Origin: Pontibacter ramchanderi
GTDB taxonomy: Bacteria; Bacteroidota; Bacteroidia; Cytophagales; Hymenobacteraceae
DNA length: 64,000 nucleotides
Assembly (NCBI RefSeq): GCF_002846395.1
Contig: NZ_PJMU01000002.1
Coordinates: 1,178,001-1,242,000 of the forward strand
Direction: 5' to 3'
In this document: positions 34,310-44,055 of the stretch, piece after piece
How positions within the stretch are numbered: position 1 is the stretch's first letter
Layout of the letters: the number at the start of each line of letters is the position of its first letter
Program-made: the position numbers and the translations under genes
The notes under the pieces: generated by a model
What the model was told of the DNA's origin: nothing
The model's database searches: none
What the model saw: the letters and a program-made list of their open reading frames with translations, nothing else

Positions 34310-35689
34310 ATGCCCAAGATTCTTTTAATCGACGACGATCCTACCTTCTGCCTCATGCTGAGCACGTTCCTGAAACGACAGCAGTACGAGGTCAAAACCG
34401 CCTATACCGCCAGCGAAGGGCTGAGCCAGCTCAAAGCCGACACCTTTGACCTAATCCTGACTGATTTCAGGCTACCCGACAAAAACGGACTGGAGCTGCT
34501 CGAGCAAATCCGCGTGCTCGACACCAACGTGCCCGTTATCCTGATGACACACTACGCCGACATCCGGACTGCCGTGAAAGCCATTAAAATGGGTGCTTTC
34601 GAGTACCTGGCCAAGCCTATTAATCCAGACGAGACGCTGCTGACCATCCGCAAAGCCCTGACGCATGGCCGCGAGGGCAATGTTGCGACAAAGCCGGCTA
34701 TACCTGTGCCGGGGGGCTTTACTTTTGTGAAGGGGGCCAGCCCGCAGTCAACTCAGCTCGAGGAATACATCGCCCTGATAGCGCCCACGAGCATGTCGGT
34801 GATTATTGAAGGAGAGAGCGGAACCGGCAAGGAATACGTAGCCCGTAAGATACACCAGCGCAGCAAGCGCCACGACAAGCCCTTTGTGGCCATCGACTGC
34901 GGCGCTTTGTCCAAAGAACTGGCCGGCAGTGAGCTGTTTGGCCATGTGAAAGGCTCTTTTACGGGTGCCATGGGCGACAAAGAAGGGCAGTTTGAAGCGG
35001 CCAACGGCGGCACGCTGTTTCTGGACGAGATCGGTAACCTCTCTTACGAAATACAGGTGAAGCTATTGCGGGCCATTCAGGAGCGCAAAGTGCGTAAGAT
35101 CGGCAGCAACACCGACCTGGACGTGGATGTGCGCATTATTGCGGCGACCAACGAAGACCTGGTGCAGGCCGTAAGCCGCGGCGAGTTTCGCGAGGACCTG
35201 TACCACCGTCTTAATGAGTTCAAGATCAATATCTCACCGCTACGCGACCGCACAGCGGATATCATGCAGTTTGCCCAACATTTCCTGCAGGTAGCCAATC
35301 ACGAGCTCGAGCGCAGCGTGTCAAGCTTTGACACCGCTGTGATGATGGCTTTGGAAAGGTATAGCTGGCCGGGGAATTTGCGGGAGTTAAAGAATGTGGT
35401 GAAGCGGGCCGTACTGCTGGCCAAAGGCACCGAAATCACGCTCGACGACCTGCCACCCGAGATCGCTTATCACATACCGGAACCAACCAGCATTGTGGCC
35501 CAGCCCGATGCTACGCAGGTTGCCCTGCCTGTTACGGACTTACGCACCGCCACGGAGCGCAGCGAAAAAGAACTGATCATCGAAATGCTGGAACGTGTGA
35601 AGTACAACAAATCCAAAGCGGCCCGTTTGCTCAACATCGACCGCAAGACGCTCTACAACAAAATGCGCCAATACAACATCGAGGCTTAG
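34310..35689 (+). CDS. NtrC-family sigma-54-dependent response regulator
   Basis: This 459-residue protein has a receiver domain (about 1-120; phosphorylated Asp52 in LTDFRLPDKNG), an AAA+ sigma-54 activator domain (Walker A GESGTGKE; GSFTGA loop; FLDEIG Walker B) and a Fis-type helix-turn-helix at the end (KSKAARLLNIDRKTLYNKMR). The sigma-54 contact loop reads GSFTGA where GAFTGA is usual, a tolerated variant. It converges with the hybrid kinase and overlaps its stop by 4 bp, so the two may be a signalling pair although not cotranscribed. Confidence 0.93.
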   Translation: MPKILLIDDDPTFCLMLSTFLKRQQYEVKTAYTASEGLSQLKADTFDLILTDFRLPDKNGLELLEQIRVLDTNVPVILMTHYADIRTAVKAIKMGAFEYLAKPINPDETLLTIRKALTHGREGNVATKPAIPVPGGFTFVKGASPQSTQLEEYIALIAPTSMSVIIEGESGTGKEYVARKIHQRSKRHDKPFVAIDCGALSKELAGSELFGHVKGSFTGAMGDKEGQFEAANGGTLFLDEIGNLSYEIQVKLLRAIQERKVRKIGSNTDLDVDVRIIAATNEDLVQAVSRGEFREDLYHRLNEFKINISPLRDRTADIMQFAQHFLQVANHELERSVSSFDTAVMMALERYSWPGNLRELKNVVKRAVLLAKGTEITLDDLPPEIAYHIPEPTSIVAQPDATQVALPVTDLRTATERSEKELIIEMLERVKYNKSKAARLLNIDRKTLYNKMRQYNIEA

Positions 35690-38373
35690 GCGGGGGCTTC
35701 TTCAGTCTTTCTTCGTTTGCTTTGTTCAGCGTCGAGGGAATAGAGCACCTGCGTGGCTTCCTGCAACAGGTATGTCGCTATGGCAGGGAAGTCGCAGGTG
35801 GGCAGGTTTGGCTGGTGCAGCACTTGCTCAAGTGCATCGATAGACGGCAGTACGGTGCGGGCCTGCAGATGTCGGAAAGCCGTTTTCATCTTATGTGCCA
35901 ATTCGCCGGCCTGCTGCCAGTCGTTTGCTGCCGTGGCACGCTCCAGCTGCTCCAGTGTACGACGATTGTCGGCCACCAGCACCTCCACAATGTCCCAAAG
36001 CGCCTCCTGGTCATCCCCCACAAAAGTGCGCAGTTCATCCAGGGTATAAGGCACAGGTATAACTTCACTTACCTGTGGTATCGCTGCTTCGGCCTGCGGC
36101 TCTGCTGTTGCTGAGCTAGCTGCTATACCTGCTGTTGTTTCCTTTTTCGGATGATCCGAAGAGATCGCATGTGCAGGCTCAGGTATAGCCTGAGTTGAAA
36201 GGGCTTTGCTGAGTTTCAGGTATAGGTCTTGCTCCGTGAACGGTTTGAGCAAGTGATCGGATATACCTGTTTTGGCGAAAAAGCGCTTGTTGCTGCTCAT
36301 AATGTTGGCCGTGAGCGCCATGATCGGTATCGTAGCGTTCTCCTTCCGGATGGCCCTGGCAACAGCCTTGCCGCTCATACCTGGCAACTGGATGTCGGTG
36401 AGCACAATGTCAAACTTTTTCTCTTTGATGAGTTGCAGTGCCTCCTGTCCGTCGTTGGCCAGCGTGACCTGCATGCCTTTGCGACCCAGTATCAGTTGGC
36501 ACAAGGTGCGGCTGTAGGCATCGTCGTCGATCACCAGTACGGCTTTACCAGCCAGCACATCGGTGGCCGATAGTGTTGGCTGTGGTGTAGCGTCCACTTC
36601 AGGAGCCGCTACCCGCTGCAACGGCAGCACTATGCTGAAAGTGGTGCCCTCGTTCGGCACACTACGCAGGGTAAGCGAGCCCTCCTGCATTTCCACCAGT
36701 TTCTTACTGATAGACAGTCCCAGGCCGGTGCCACCATACTTCCGGATGATGGAGTCGTCGGCCTGGTTGAACTCCCCGAACACGTGGGCGGCCTGCTCCA
36801 TCGGTATACCTATACCTGTGTCCGACACCTCAATCAGCACGACGGCCCGGTTTCGACGCTGCGACTTGAGCCTGCAACGCACCTGCACCTCCCCGTCGTG
36901 GGTGAATTTAATGGCATTGTCTACGAGGTTGAAAAGCACTTGCCGAAGCCGCAGGGAGTCGCCCAGCAGATAGCCGTTGAGCTGCTCATCCAGGGTGCAG
37001 CTGAAGCCGATGCCTTTGGTGCCGGCCTTGAGTCGGAATGTTCGCTCCACCTCGGCCAGTAGCTGTTTCATCTCGAAAGGCGCCATGTGCAGGTATAGCT
37101 TGCCGGCTTCCAGTTTCGAGAGGTCCAGCACATCGTTTACGATATGCAGTAGGTGCTGCCCCGCCCCATGGATGGCCTGCAGGTGCTCCTGCTGCTGCTC
37201 TTGCAGCTGGGTGTGGCCCAACTGCTCCGAAAAGCCCAATACTACATTCAGCGGCGTCCGGATCTCGTGACTGATATTGGCCACAAACGCCTCCTTGGCA
37301 CGAGCCAGCTGAATGGCCTCTTTGCGGGAGCGCTTGAGTTCGGCTTTGTACTTACTGCTGCGGGTCAGGTCGCGGAGGATGATCAGAATAAAGGCAATGC
37401 CACTGGCAAGCCCGAATATACCGATCAGCAGGAGCACAAGCGATGTTTCCTTGGCCACCTCCTGCGCCTGCGCCGCATTGAGGCGGGCCTGCTGTATTTC
37501 GTAGCGTTCGAGGTCATACACCATGCGGCGCACCTGGTCCATGATCTGCTTGTCCTGCTGTAACAGCGCCAGTTCTTTGGCCACTATAGCTTCCTGCTGC
37601 TTTTGCAGCTCGCGCTCTACATCCTTCAGCACAATGCGCACCTTGGCAATAGAGGCCATGTTGGTAGTTGCTGCTTTGCTGGTATCGGCACTGTATTCCT
37701 GCTTTACGTTGAGTTGCGGCACCACAACAGGCTGCGGCGCCTCCTGCTGCCTGGTCTCGGTTCGCTTGCCAAAAAGCTTGTTGAGCAGGCCTTTCTTTTG
37801 TTCGCTTTGCGGCGGTTTGGTCGTAGCGGAGTCGGTGTTGTAGGCCAGTCTGTCCGAGATGGTGGTTTTGGTGCGCTGGTTGATGGTGGTGGTGGCCGGT
37901 TGCTGCGAGGCTGCGGAGGCGATCTGCTTCAGCGCCTTGTCGGTATAGGCGTTGCTGCCGCGCTGCTCCTTCTTTTTGCTGACGTGCTCCTCCAGGCTTT
38001 TCTTCTGGGCCAACAACAGCGTAGATACCGAGTCGATTTGCGCCAGTTCGGCGGGGTTGTCCTGCATGAGCGTGCAGAGCGAATCGAGTTGGCTGTTGAT
38101 GTTGCCCAGGTTGTCGAGGTACTCCCGGAAATGCTTGTCTTCAGTGGTGAGGGTATAAGCGCGGATGGCGCTTTCTGCCGTAGCAATGTCGGCGAGGGTA
38201 TGCTGCAGCTTGGCCAGTTTGGCATTGGGTTCTGCCAGCACATTCACGGAGCTGAGCAGTTGTGTGAAGCTGTTGTAGGTGAGGTAGATGGCAAACACCA
38301 CCACGGAAAGCGCCAGCGTGAAGCCGATAACGACCTTCGATTTGATGTCTTCGTTGTTTATTTTCATACGCAC
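35686..38373 (-). CDS. Hybrid sensor histidine kinase with receiver and HPt domains
   Basis: This 895-residue membrane protein has TM1 near 13-33, a CHASE3-like helical periplasmic region with a Gln/Lys-rich insertion (about 150-240), TM2 near 318-340, a HisKA domain with the phospho-His in ANISHEIRTPLN, an HATPase domain (NLVDNAIKF; GTGLGLSISKKLV), a receiver domain (VLTDIQLPGMSG) and a C-terminal HPt domain (ELAHKMKTAFRHL). This layout supports a multi-step phosphorelay whose end regulator could be the convergent NtrC-type protein. Confidence 0.92.
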   Translation of the reverse strand: MRMKINNEDIKSKVVIGFTLALSVVVFAIYLTYNSFTQLLSSVNVLAEPNAKLAKLQHTLADIATAESAIRAYTLTTEDKHFREYLDNLGNINSQLDSLCTLMQDNPAELAQIDSVSTLLLAQKKSLEEHVSKKKEQRGSNAYTDKALKQIASAASQQPATTTINQRTKTTISDRLAYNTDSATTKPPQSEQKKGLLNKLFGKRTETRQQEAPQPVVVPQLNVKQEYSADTSKAATTNMASIAKVRIVLKDVERELQKQQEAIVAKELALLQQDKQIMDQVRRMVYDLERYEIQQARLNAAQAQEVAKETSLVLLLIGIFGLASGIAFILIILRDLTRSSKYKAELKRSRKEAIQLARAKEAFVANISHEIRTPLNVVLGFSEQLGHTQLQEQQQEHLQAIHGAGQHLLHIVNDVLDLSKLEAGKLYLHMAPFEMKQLLAEVERTFRLKAGTKGIGFSCTLDEQLNGYLLGDSLRLRQVLFNLVDNAIKFTHDGEVQVRCRLKSQRRNRAVVLIEVSDTGIGIPMEQAAHVFGEFNQADDSIIRKYGGTGLGLSISKKLVEMQEGSLTLRSVPNEGTTFSIVLPLQRVAAPEVDATPQPTLSATDVLAGKAVLVIDDDAYSRTLCQLILGRKGMQVTLANDGQEALQLIKEKKFDIVLTDIQLPGMSGKAVARAIRKENATIPIMALTANIMSSNKRFFAKTGISDHLLKPFTEQDLYLKLSKALSTQAIPEPAHAISSDHPKKETTAGIAASSATAEPQAEAAIPQVSEVIPVPYTLDELRTFVGDDQEALWDIVEVLVADNRRTLEQLERATAANDWQQAGELAHKMKTAFRHLQARTVLPSIDALEQVLHQPNLPTCDFPAIATYLLQEATQVLYSLDAEQSKRRKTEEAPA

Positions 38374-38532
38374 AGATGCCCCTCCGTTTGCAAAGGTACG
38401 GATTTTTGGGGAGCTATACTTTCTGTAACGACAAGAAAGCCAGATTCATATACGCCGAACGATACCTTGCCAGGAAGTTCAGAAGGAACTGATTGGGAAA
38501 GTTTATAGACGAAAGGCTGCAGGTATAGCCGG

Positions 38533-39315
38533 CTACCAGCTGCTGCTGGCGCCGCCCCCGCCAAAGGAACCGCCTCCAAATCCGCCGAAGCCGCCTCCTC
38601 CGCCACCGAAGCCACCGCCCCCTCCAAACATACCGCCACCGGTACGGAAAGTGCCAAAGGAACCCGGACCCAAAATCGGGCCACCGAGCGTGCGCACGCC
38701 GCGGCCGCCTCTTCCTCCGCCACCCTTGAAGCGCGACATAATGAAGACCAGCACAATTACGATCAGAATAATGGCCATGAGCGATGGACCTTCGCCCTCT
38801 CCATGGCTTGCTTGCGGGTCGGCCTGGTACTCGCCGCTGGCCAGGCTGATGATAAGGTTCGTGGCTTCGTTCAGGCCTTTGTAGAATTCTCCTTGCTGAA
38901 AGTTTGGCTTGAGCGTGCGCTCGGTAATGCGTTTGGCAATGGCGTCAGGTATAATGTGCTCCATGCCGTAGCCGGTCTGGATGGCCACCTTGCGTTCATC
39001 AAGGGCCACGAGTATAACAAGGCCGTTGTCGTTTTTGCTGCCGCCCACGCCCCACTGCTCACCCAGTTGGGCGGCATACTGGTTGGCATCGTAGTCCCCT
39101 ATGGATTTGATGGTGACGATCGCGATCTGGGTGGAGGTCGTGTCGCTGTAATTGACCAGTTTCTGTTCCAGCGCTTGTATCTCCCCCTGACTCAGAATAC
39201 CTGCCAGGTCGTTTACCAGCCGTGGTGGGTTTGGCCTAGGCGGAAAATCGTTGCCTTGCGCAAAGGCCAGGGTGCTACACAAAACAAGGTATAGGAACAG
39301 AATGTATCGCTTCAT
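38533..39315 (-). CDS. TPM-domain (YgcG-like) membrane protein with Gly-rich tail
   Basis: This 260-residue protein has a signal peptide ending TLAFA, a TPM domain (about 30-165; PRLVNDLAGILSQGEIQALE, VGGSKNDNGLVILVA, IQTGYGMEHIIPD), a membrane segment (MAIILIVIVLVFIM) and a tail of Gly/Phe repeats ending SSSW. TPM proteins of this kind take part in envelope functions or photosystem repair in other lineages; the role here is unknown. It is the last gene of a lemA, TPM, TPM set. Confidence 0.88.
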   Translation of the reverse strand: MKRYILFLYLVLCSTLAFAQGNDFPPRPNPPRLVNDLAGILSQGEIQALEQKLVNYSDTTSTQIAIVTIKSIGDYDANQYAAQLGEQWGVGGSKNDNGLVILVALDERKVAIQTGYGMEHIIPDAIAKRITERTLKPNFQQGEFYKGLNEATNLIISLASGEYQADPQASHGEGEGPSLMAIILIVIVLVFIMSRFKGGGGRGGRGVRTLGGPILGPGSFGTFRTGGGMFGGGGGFGGGGGGFGGFGGGSFGGGGASSSW

Positions 39316-39321
39316 GGTGTG

Positions 39322-39759
39322 TTATTTTCCGAACGAGATATCATCGCTCAGTTCGTTAAGGTCGCCTTTGTCACTGTAAGGGAAGTGCGATTTTAGTTGC
39401 TCACCCGCCTTGATGACGCCCTTGGCAAGCCCGGCTGCATACTCCTGCTTCTTGAAGTGAGAGATCACCTCGGCCGTGATATCCTCCCAGAAATGATCGG
39501 GCACAATGGCGTTGATGCCGGCATCACCCAGCACGGCAAACTGATGGTCTTTGATGGCCACATAGAACAGCACGCCGTTGCGCTGCTTGGTCAGGTGCAT
39601 GTGCAGCTGGGCGAAAACCTCCGTGGCGCGGTCAAGCACGTCACCTTCGCAGTTGTTTTCGATGTGCACGCGAATCTCGCCGGAAGTGTTACGCTCCGCC
39701 TCCTGAATGGCCTCCATAATAACCTTTTCGTCCGCGTCAGTGATAGTGTCTTTGGGCAT
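39322..39759 (-). CDS. TPM-domain protein, short form
   Basis: This 145-residue protein is a single TPM domain without signal peptide (EKVIMEAIQEAERNTSGEIR, NGVLFYVAIKDHQFAVLGD, AGLAKGVIKAGEQL). It sits 6 bp before the larger TPM gene on the same strand and 91 bp after lemA, the usual order lemA, small TPM, large TPM in Bacteroidota. Confidence 0.88.
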   Translation of the reverse strand: MPKDTITDADEKVIMEAIQEAERNTSGEIRVHIENNCEGDVLDRATEVFAQLHMHLTKQRNGVLFYVAIKDHQFAVLGDAGINAIVPDHFWEDITAEVISHFKKQEYAAGLAKGVIKAGEQLKSHFPYSDKGDLNELSDDISFGK

Positions 39760-39764
39760 GGCTT

Positions 39765-39850
39765 GAATTGTTAATTGTTCATTGCTGATTGTTAATCGTT
39801 CTTACTCTTTTCTGGAAAGCAATCAACAACTAACAATCAACAATTTAATT
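39765..39850. repeat. AT-rich inverted repeat of ATTGTTAATTGTT type
   Basis: Near-tandem ATTGTTAATTGTT words at 39765-39800 face their reverse complements (AATCAACAACTAACAATCAA) at about 39820-39850. A related stretch occurs at 48283-48330. It fills the gap between lemA and the small TPM gene and reaches to the lemA stop. Confidence 0.6.
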
Positions 39851-40429
39851 CTAGAACTGCACGGTAGGTGCTCGTTCGGCACCAGGGTCGGCCTGGAAGT
39901 GGCCTTTACGCTCGAAGCCGAAGATACCGGCCATGAGGTTGTTCGGGAATGAGCGCACGGTGGTGTTATAGTCCTGCACGGCTTCGTTGAACTTGCGCCT
40001 TTCCACCGAAATGCGGTTTTCCGTACCCTCCAGCTGTGCCTGTAGCTCCAGGAAGTTCTGGTTCGCCTTCAGCTCCGGATAGCGCTCCACCGAAACGAGC
40101 AGTCGGCTCAGGGCGCCGCCCAGTTCGTTTTGGGCCGCCTGGAAGCGCTGCAGGTTTTCTGGTGTGAGGTCGTCGGCGCTAAGCTGCACGCTGGTGGCCT
40201 TGGCACGGGCGTTTATCACGCTCTCGAGAGTCTCGCGCTCAAAGTTGGCGGCGCCTTTCACAGTGTTCACCAGGTTAGGGATCAGGTCGGCGCGGCGCTG
40301 GTAAGCATTTTGCACGTTAGCCCAGGCCGTCTCCACGGTTTCGTCTTTCTGCACCATCGTGTTGTAGCCACAAGACGACAGCGAGTTGATCATGAGGAAG
40401 CCGATCAGATAGAAGAAGATTTTTTTCAT
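39851..40429 (-). CDS. lemA: LemA family lipoprotein
   Basis: From the ATG at 40429 (192 residues): an N-terminal hydrophobic segment with a lipobox-like SSCG, then the LemA coiled-coil (DETVETAWANVQNAYQRRAD, LIPNLVNTVKG, ENRISVERRKFNEAVQDYN) and the closing FPNNLMAGIFGF motif. LemA proteins are envelope helical bundles of unclear role. The gene is divergent from the nucleotidyltransferase and leads the TPM group. Confidence 0.92.
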   Translation of the reverse strand: MKKIFFYLIGFLMINSLSSCGYNTMVQKDETVETAWANVQNAYQRRADLIPNLVNTVKGAANFERETLESVINARAKATSVQLSADDLTPENLQRFQAAQNELGGALSRLLVSVERYPELKANQNFLELQAQLEGTENRISVERRKFNEAVQDYNTTVRSFPNNLMAGIFGFERKGHFQADPGAERAPTVQF

Positions 40430-40583
40430 GTTTTTGAGGGTATGGTTTGTATACGATATAAGCACAAAGCTAAGCGATATGATTACGGAAAACACGGGAT
40501 GACGTTGTAAAATAGGTTTTGGTAGGCAGGCGATGAACAAAAACCTGATTAAAAATCACTATATTGCTGCAAAAGTGTAGCCT

Positions 40584-41585
40584 ATGAAAGTCGTTATACC
40601 TGTTGCCGGCGTTGGTTCCAAGCTGCGTCCGCACACGCATACTCAGCCCAAGTCGCTGGTGCCGGTGGCCGATAACACTATCCTGGGCCACATCGTGGAG
40701 CGGCTTGTGCAGGCAGGTGTACAGGACTATGTGTTCATCATCGGCTACCTTGGCGACAAGGTGGAAAGCTACGTGCGGCAGAAGTACCCCGGTATAAATG
40801 CAGAGTTTATCGTGCAGGAGCCCCGCGAAGGGCTGGGCCACGCCCTCTGGATCGCCCGCGAATCTTACCGCTACGAAGACAGCGTACTCATCATGCTTGG
40901 CGACAACATTGTGGAAGCGGATCTGCCGGCTATCATTGCGTTGCCTAAATCTGTGCTTGGTGTGAAGAAAGTAGCCAAACCCTCGCTTTTTGGTGTGACG
41001 GAGGTAGGTATGGATGAGTATATCACCAAGTTGGTAGAAAAGCCGAAGATTCCGAAATCGAACTTTGCGCTGGTGGGGCTTTATAAAATCATGCAACCCG
41101 AAAAGCTGGTGCGCTCGCTAGAGCACATCATCACCGAAAATGTGCGCACGCACAACGAGTACCACCTCACCGATGCCTTGATGCACATGATCCGGCAGGG
41201 TGAGAAAATGGTGACCTGGAACGTTGACAACTGGTTTGACTGCGGCCGCAAGGAAACCCTGCTCGAAGCCAACGCCAAACTTCTGAGCCAGCCCCGCTTT
41301 CGGGAGAAGGACTATTCCGATCTATACCCGGGCAACATCATCATTCCGCCTGTGAGCATCGGGGCCAACTGCAACATCACGCATTCCATCATCGGACCCA
41401 ACGTGGCCATCGGTGAGAATGCCACCATCTCCCGCTCCTCGCTGAGCAACTCCATTATCGGGGCTTACTCCGAGCTGCAGAACGCGGTGATGCACGACTC
41501 CATCATCGGCTCCGATGCCAGTTTCAAAGGTCTCAGCCACAGCCTCAACATCGGCGACAGCACCGAGATCAATTTTGCGCAGTAG
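40584..41585 (+). CDS. Sugar-phosphate nucleotidyltransferase
   Basis: This 333-residue protein has an N-terminal Rossmann-like nucleotidyltransferase domain (VVIPVAGVGSKLRPHTHTQP with the signature region; PKSLVPVAD; MLGDNIVEADL) and a C-terminal left-handed beta-helix of hexapeptide repeats (SIGANCNITHSIIGPNVAIG). It most resembles glucose-1-phosphate thymidylyl- or uridylyltransferases and makes NDP-sugars for surface polysaccharides. The exact nucleotide and sugar cannot be told. It is divergent from lemA. Confidence 0.88.
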   Translation: MKVVIPVAGVGSKLRPHTHTQPKSLVPVADNTILGHIVERLVQAGVQDYVFIIGYLGDKVESYVRQKYPGINAEFIVQEPREGLGHALWIARESYRYEDSVLIMLGDNIVEADLPAIIALPKSVLGVKKVAKPSLFGVTEVGMDEYITKLVEKPKIPKSNFALVGLYKIMQPEKLVRSLEHIITENVRTHNEYHLTDALMHMIRQGEKMVTWNVDNWFDCGRKETLLEANAKLLSQPRFREKDYSDLYPGNIIIPPVSIGANCNITHSIIGPNVAIGENATISRSSLSNSIIGAYSELQNAVMHDSIIGSDASFKGLSHSLNIGDSTEINFAQ

Positions 41586-41667
41586 TTATAAAATGCATCC
41601 GAAAACTATCATGGCCCAAGCGGCAAAGTGATACGAAAGTCCGTAGCCAGACCTCATCAAGCCAAGT

Positions 41668-42522
41668 ATGCTCTCCTTTCTCCGCCAGCCATACCCAGCC
41701 CGCGATCCGCGCTATTCCAGAGCCATCCTGCAGGCTTTGCTTTCCGGTTTGTTAATCGCCTTTATTCTGGTCGTTTTCCAGCCCTTTGGCAGCTATAATT
41801 GGCAGCATCCTTATAAGAATTACCTGTTGGCCGGCTATGGCCTGGTGGCAGTTGTGGGCAACCTGTCCGATTTTGTGATCACGCAAAAGCTGTTCAAAGC
41901 CTATTTCGCGGAGGGCAACTGGCAGGTATGGAAAGAGATCGTGCGCAACATGGCAGGCTTTGTGCTGGCCGGTTTTCTGTGCGTGGTGTATGGCAACCTG
42001 GCAGGCTTTATGCCCTTTTCGGCAGCTCAGGTCGGCTATATGATCGCCATCTGTTTTATGGTAGGCGCCCTGCCTGCTACGGTGCTGGTCCTGCTCAACT
42101 ATGCTTACCTCACGCGCAAGTATAGCCAACCTGCTACAGCGCCTGCCGTGCAGCCAATGCCTGCTGGTGTGCAAAACCAAATGCTGGCGTTGGTGGCCGA
42201 AAACGGTAAAGACAAGCTGGCTATACCTGCCGGGGAGTTGCTATACCTGTCGGCCAGCGACAACTACTGCACTGTGGTGTATACCGAAGCCACCAGCGTG
42301 CGCAAGGCTCTTTTGCGCAGCAGCCTCAGTCGACTCGAAAGCCAGATAAGCGAGCAGCGCGTGGTGCGTTGCCACCGCTCATACCTGGTCAACCTAAACC
42401 GTGTGGCGTCTGTGTCAGGCAATGCGCAGGGGTACAAGCTGCATTTTGATGTCCCCACCGAGCCGGTACCTGTTGCCCGTGCCTACAATACTGTGGTAAA
42501 AGAGCACATGCTGGTATGCTAA
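41668..42522 (+). CDS. LytTR DNA-binding regulator with membrane N-terminus
   Basis: This 284-residue protein has four predicted membrane segments in residues 20-145 and a LytTR DNA-binding domain in the last 100 (LYLSASDNYCTVVYTEATSV, RVVRCHRSYLVNLNRV, VPVARAYNTVV). It has no receiver domain, so it probably senses through the membrane part, as in the many orphan membrane LytTR proteins of this phylum. No histidine kinase is adjacent. Targets are unknown. Confidence 0.88.
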   Translation: MLSFLRQPYPARDPRYSRAILQALLSGLLIAFILVVFQPFGSYNWQHPYKNYLLAGYGLVAVVGNLSDFVITQKLFKAYFAEGNWQVWKEIVRNMAGFVLAGFLCVVYGNLAGFMPFSAAQVGYMIAICFMVGALPATVLVLLNYAYLTRKYSQPATAPAVQPMPAGVQNQMLALVAENGKDKLAIPAGELLYLSASDNYCTVVYTEATSVRKALLRSSLSRLESQISEQRVVRCHRSYLVNLNRVASVSGNAQGYKLHFDVPTEPVPVARAYNTVVKEHMLVC

Positions 42523-42655
42523 CCGCCCCAAAGGCGTGCATTTTGCCCCTGCGGTTTACCAATTACCCCATTCCCGTGCAGCAGGACCCTTTCCTGAGCG
42601 AGGTTTTTTACCGGCCTATACCTTTGGCCGTTGTAAATCACAAACCAAAACCGCC

Positions 42656-43966
42656 ATGAAAAAGATCATCAAAAGAACCGCACTTGCCCTGCTTGCCACA
42701 CCCTTTGTACTACTGCTTGTAGGCGCCATTGTATACTATACCTATACCTTGTTTGCTGTTGGCGGCGAAAGCTCCCGGCATCAGGCTTACCTTCAAAACA
42801 ATATGCAGCAAGTCGAAGTGGGGGCAAACGACTTTCCAGTGTTTGACGAGGCTTTTTACGACAGCAAGGTGATCATGCTGGGTGAGGTGCACGGTTTTGC
42901 CATGCCACAGGAGCTGGATTTCGAGCTATTGAAGCACCTGAACCAGAAAAAGGGACTGACGCATTACCTGGCCGAGGTAGACTTCAGTCAGGCTTATTTG
43001 CTGAACCAGTACTTAGAGTCGGGAGATGAAAGCCTGCTGGACGATGTGTTCCAGACTTGGGTGAACTACAATGCGCAGTGGGCCAATCAGGAATTCTACA
43101 CCAAGCTTCAGAAAATCTATACCTACAACCAGACATTGCCTGCCGACAACAGGATCAGGATCGTGGGGGTAGACAGAATACAGGACATAGCCATAACAAA
43201 GCTCCACTTAAGAGAGCTGCTGAAAGCTAACACCAATAGTCAGTTAAATGCGCTGGACAGCCTGCTCACCGACAGCACAACAACGAGCCAGGCGCTTCAA
43301 GCCTTCGCTTCTGATTACCTCGCGGCAGTAAATACAGACAGCGTATACCTGCCAGATAGCGTTTCTTCGGATTTGATGCACGTCCTTGCAAACCTGGCTT
43401 ACCAGCAGGAAAACGTACAGCGAGACAGCGTGATGTTCCTGAACCTTGCAAACTTAACAAAAGCTAACCAGTGGCAGGACGAGCAGTTTTATGGCATGTG
43501 GGGCCTGATGCATACCTTACAGAGCGAAGTTAACGAGGGCTACCTTTCGTTTGCGTACCTGCTCAAGAATCAGGAGTCGCCGTTCAGAAACAAAATAACC
43601 ACCATCGGTATCTTTGCCTCCGACAGCGAAAACATGATTCCGGCACGTGCCATGCCCGCTTCCTTCAACAAAGGCCAGGCTTACATCAATTCGACCTGGG
43701 TGAACAGCGATGGACCCATGGCTTTCGTAAACGGCATAAAAGACCTGCGCGCCTTAACGAAGGAGCATTCGATGGCCATCTTTAAACTGACCGGCCAGGC
43801 CTCGCCCTACCTCACCTCTTCGCTGCTGGCCACTACCCGCATCCTGATGCCCGGCCAGGCAGGTATTCACCCTGCTGCAGAAAACCCCACCAGCACCGAA
43901 CTTTACCAGTACGCTGTGCTGATCCGCAATTCGAAGGCGGCCACGCCCATCAAAAGCAGCTTATAG
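42656..43966 (+). CDS. Membrane-anchored protein with GEVHG motif (ChaN/erythromycin esterase-like fold, tentative)
   Basis: From the ATG at 42656 (436 residues): one N-terminal membrane segment (ALALLATPFVLLLVGAIVYY), then a large extracytoplasmic domain beginning VIMLGEVHGFAMPQELDFEL, with a later HYLAEVDFSQAYLLNQYL and RIRIVGVDR. GExHG plus an acidic pattern is typical of the ChaN/EreA/Tiki-like superfamily; members include haem-binding proteins and esterases. Which branch this is cannot be said. It follows the LytTR gene by 133 bp on the same strand. Confidence 0.7.
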   Translation: MKKIIKRTALALLATPFVLLLVGAIVYYTYTLFAVGGESSRHQAYLQNNMQQVEVGANDFPVFDEAFYDSKVIMLGEVHGFAMPQELDFELLKHLNQKKGLTHYLAEVDFSQAYLLNQYLESGDESLLDDVFQTWVNYNAQWANQEFYTKLQKIYTYNQTLPADNRIRIVGVDRIQDIAITKLHLRELLKANTNSQLNALDSLLTDSTTTSQALQAFASDYLAAVNTDSVYLPDSVSSDLMHVLANLAYQQENVQRDSVMFLNLANLTKANQWQDEQFYGMWGLMHTLQSEVNEGYLSFAYLLKNQESPFRNKITTIGIFASDSENMIPARAMPASFNKGQAYINSTWVNSDGPMAFVNGIKDLRALTKEHSMAIFKLTGQASPYLTSSLLATTRILMPGQAGIHPAAENPTSTELYQYAVLIRNSKAATPIKSSL

Positions 43967-43982
43967 AGAAAAAAGATAGAGA

Positions 43983-44020
43983 CAGCTTGAACACGAAGAA
44001 GCTATTTCCTGCTCAAGCTG
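43983..44020. terminator. Possible terminator between convergent genes
   Basis: An 8-bp stem CAGCTTGA/TCAAGCTG (43983-43990 with 44013-44020) with a 22-nt loop. It is weak; no T run follows. Confidence 0.35.
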
Positions 44021-44055
44021 CAGGGCAAGCGGTTCGCGTCCTGGCTATCCTTGTA

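Noticed and set aside
38562..38660. GC-rich repeat in DNA within the TPM gene
   Set aside because: It is the coding sequence of the Gly/Phe tail of the protein and needs no separate explanation.
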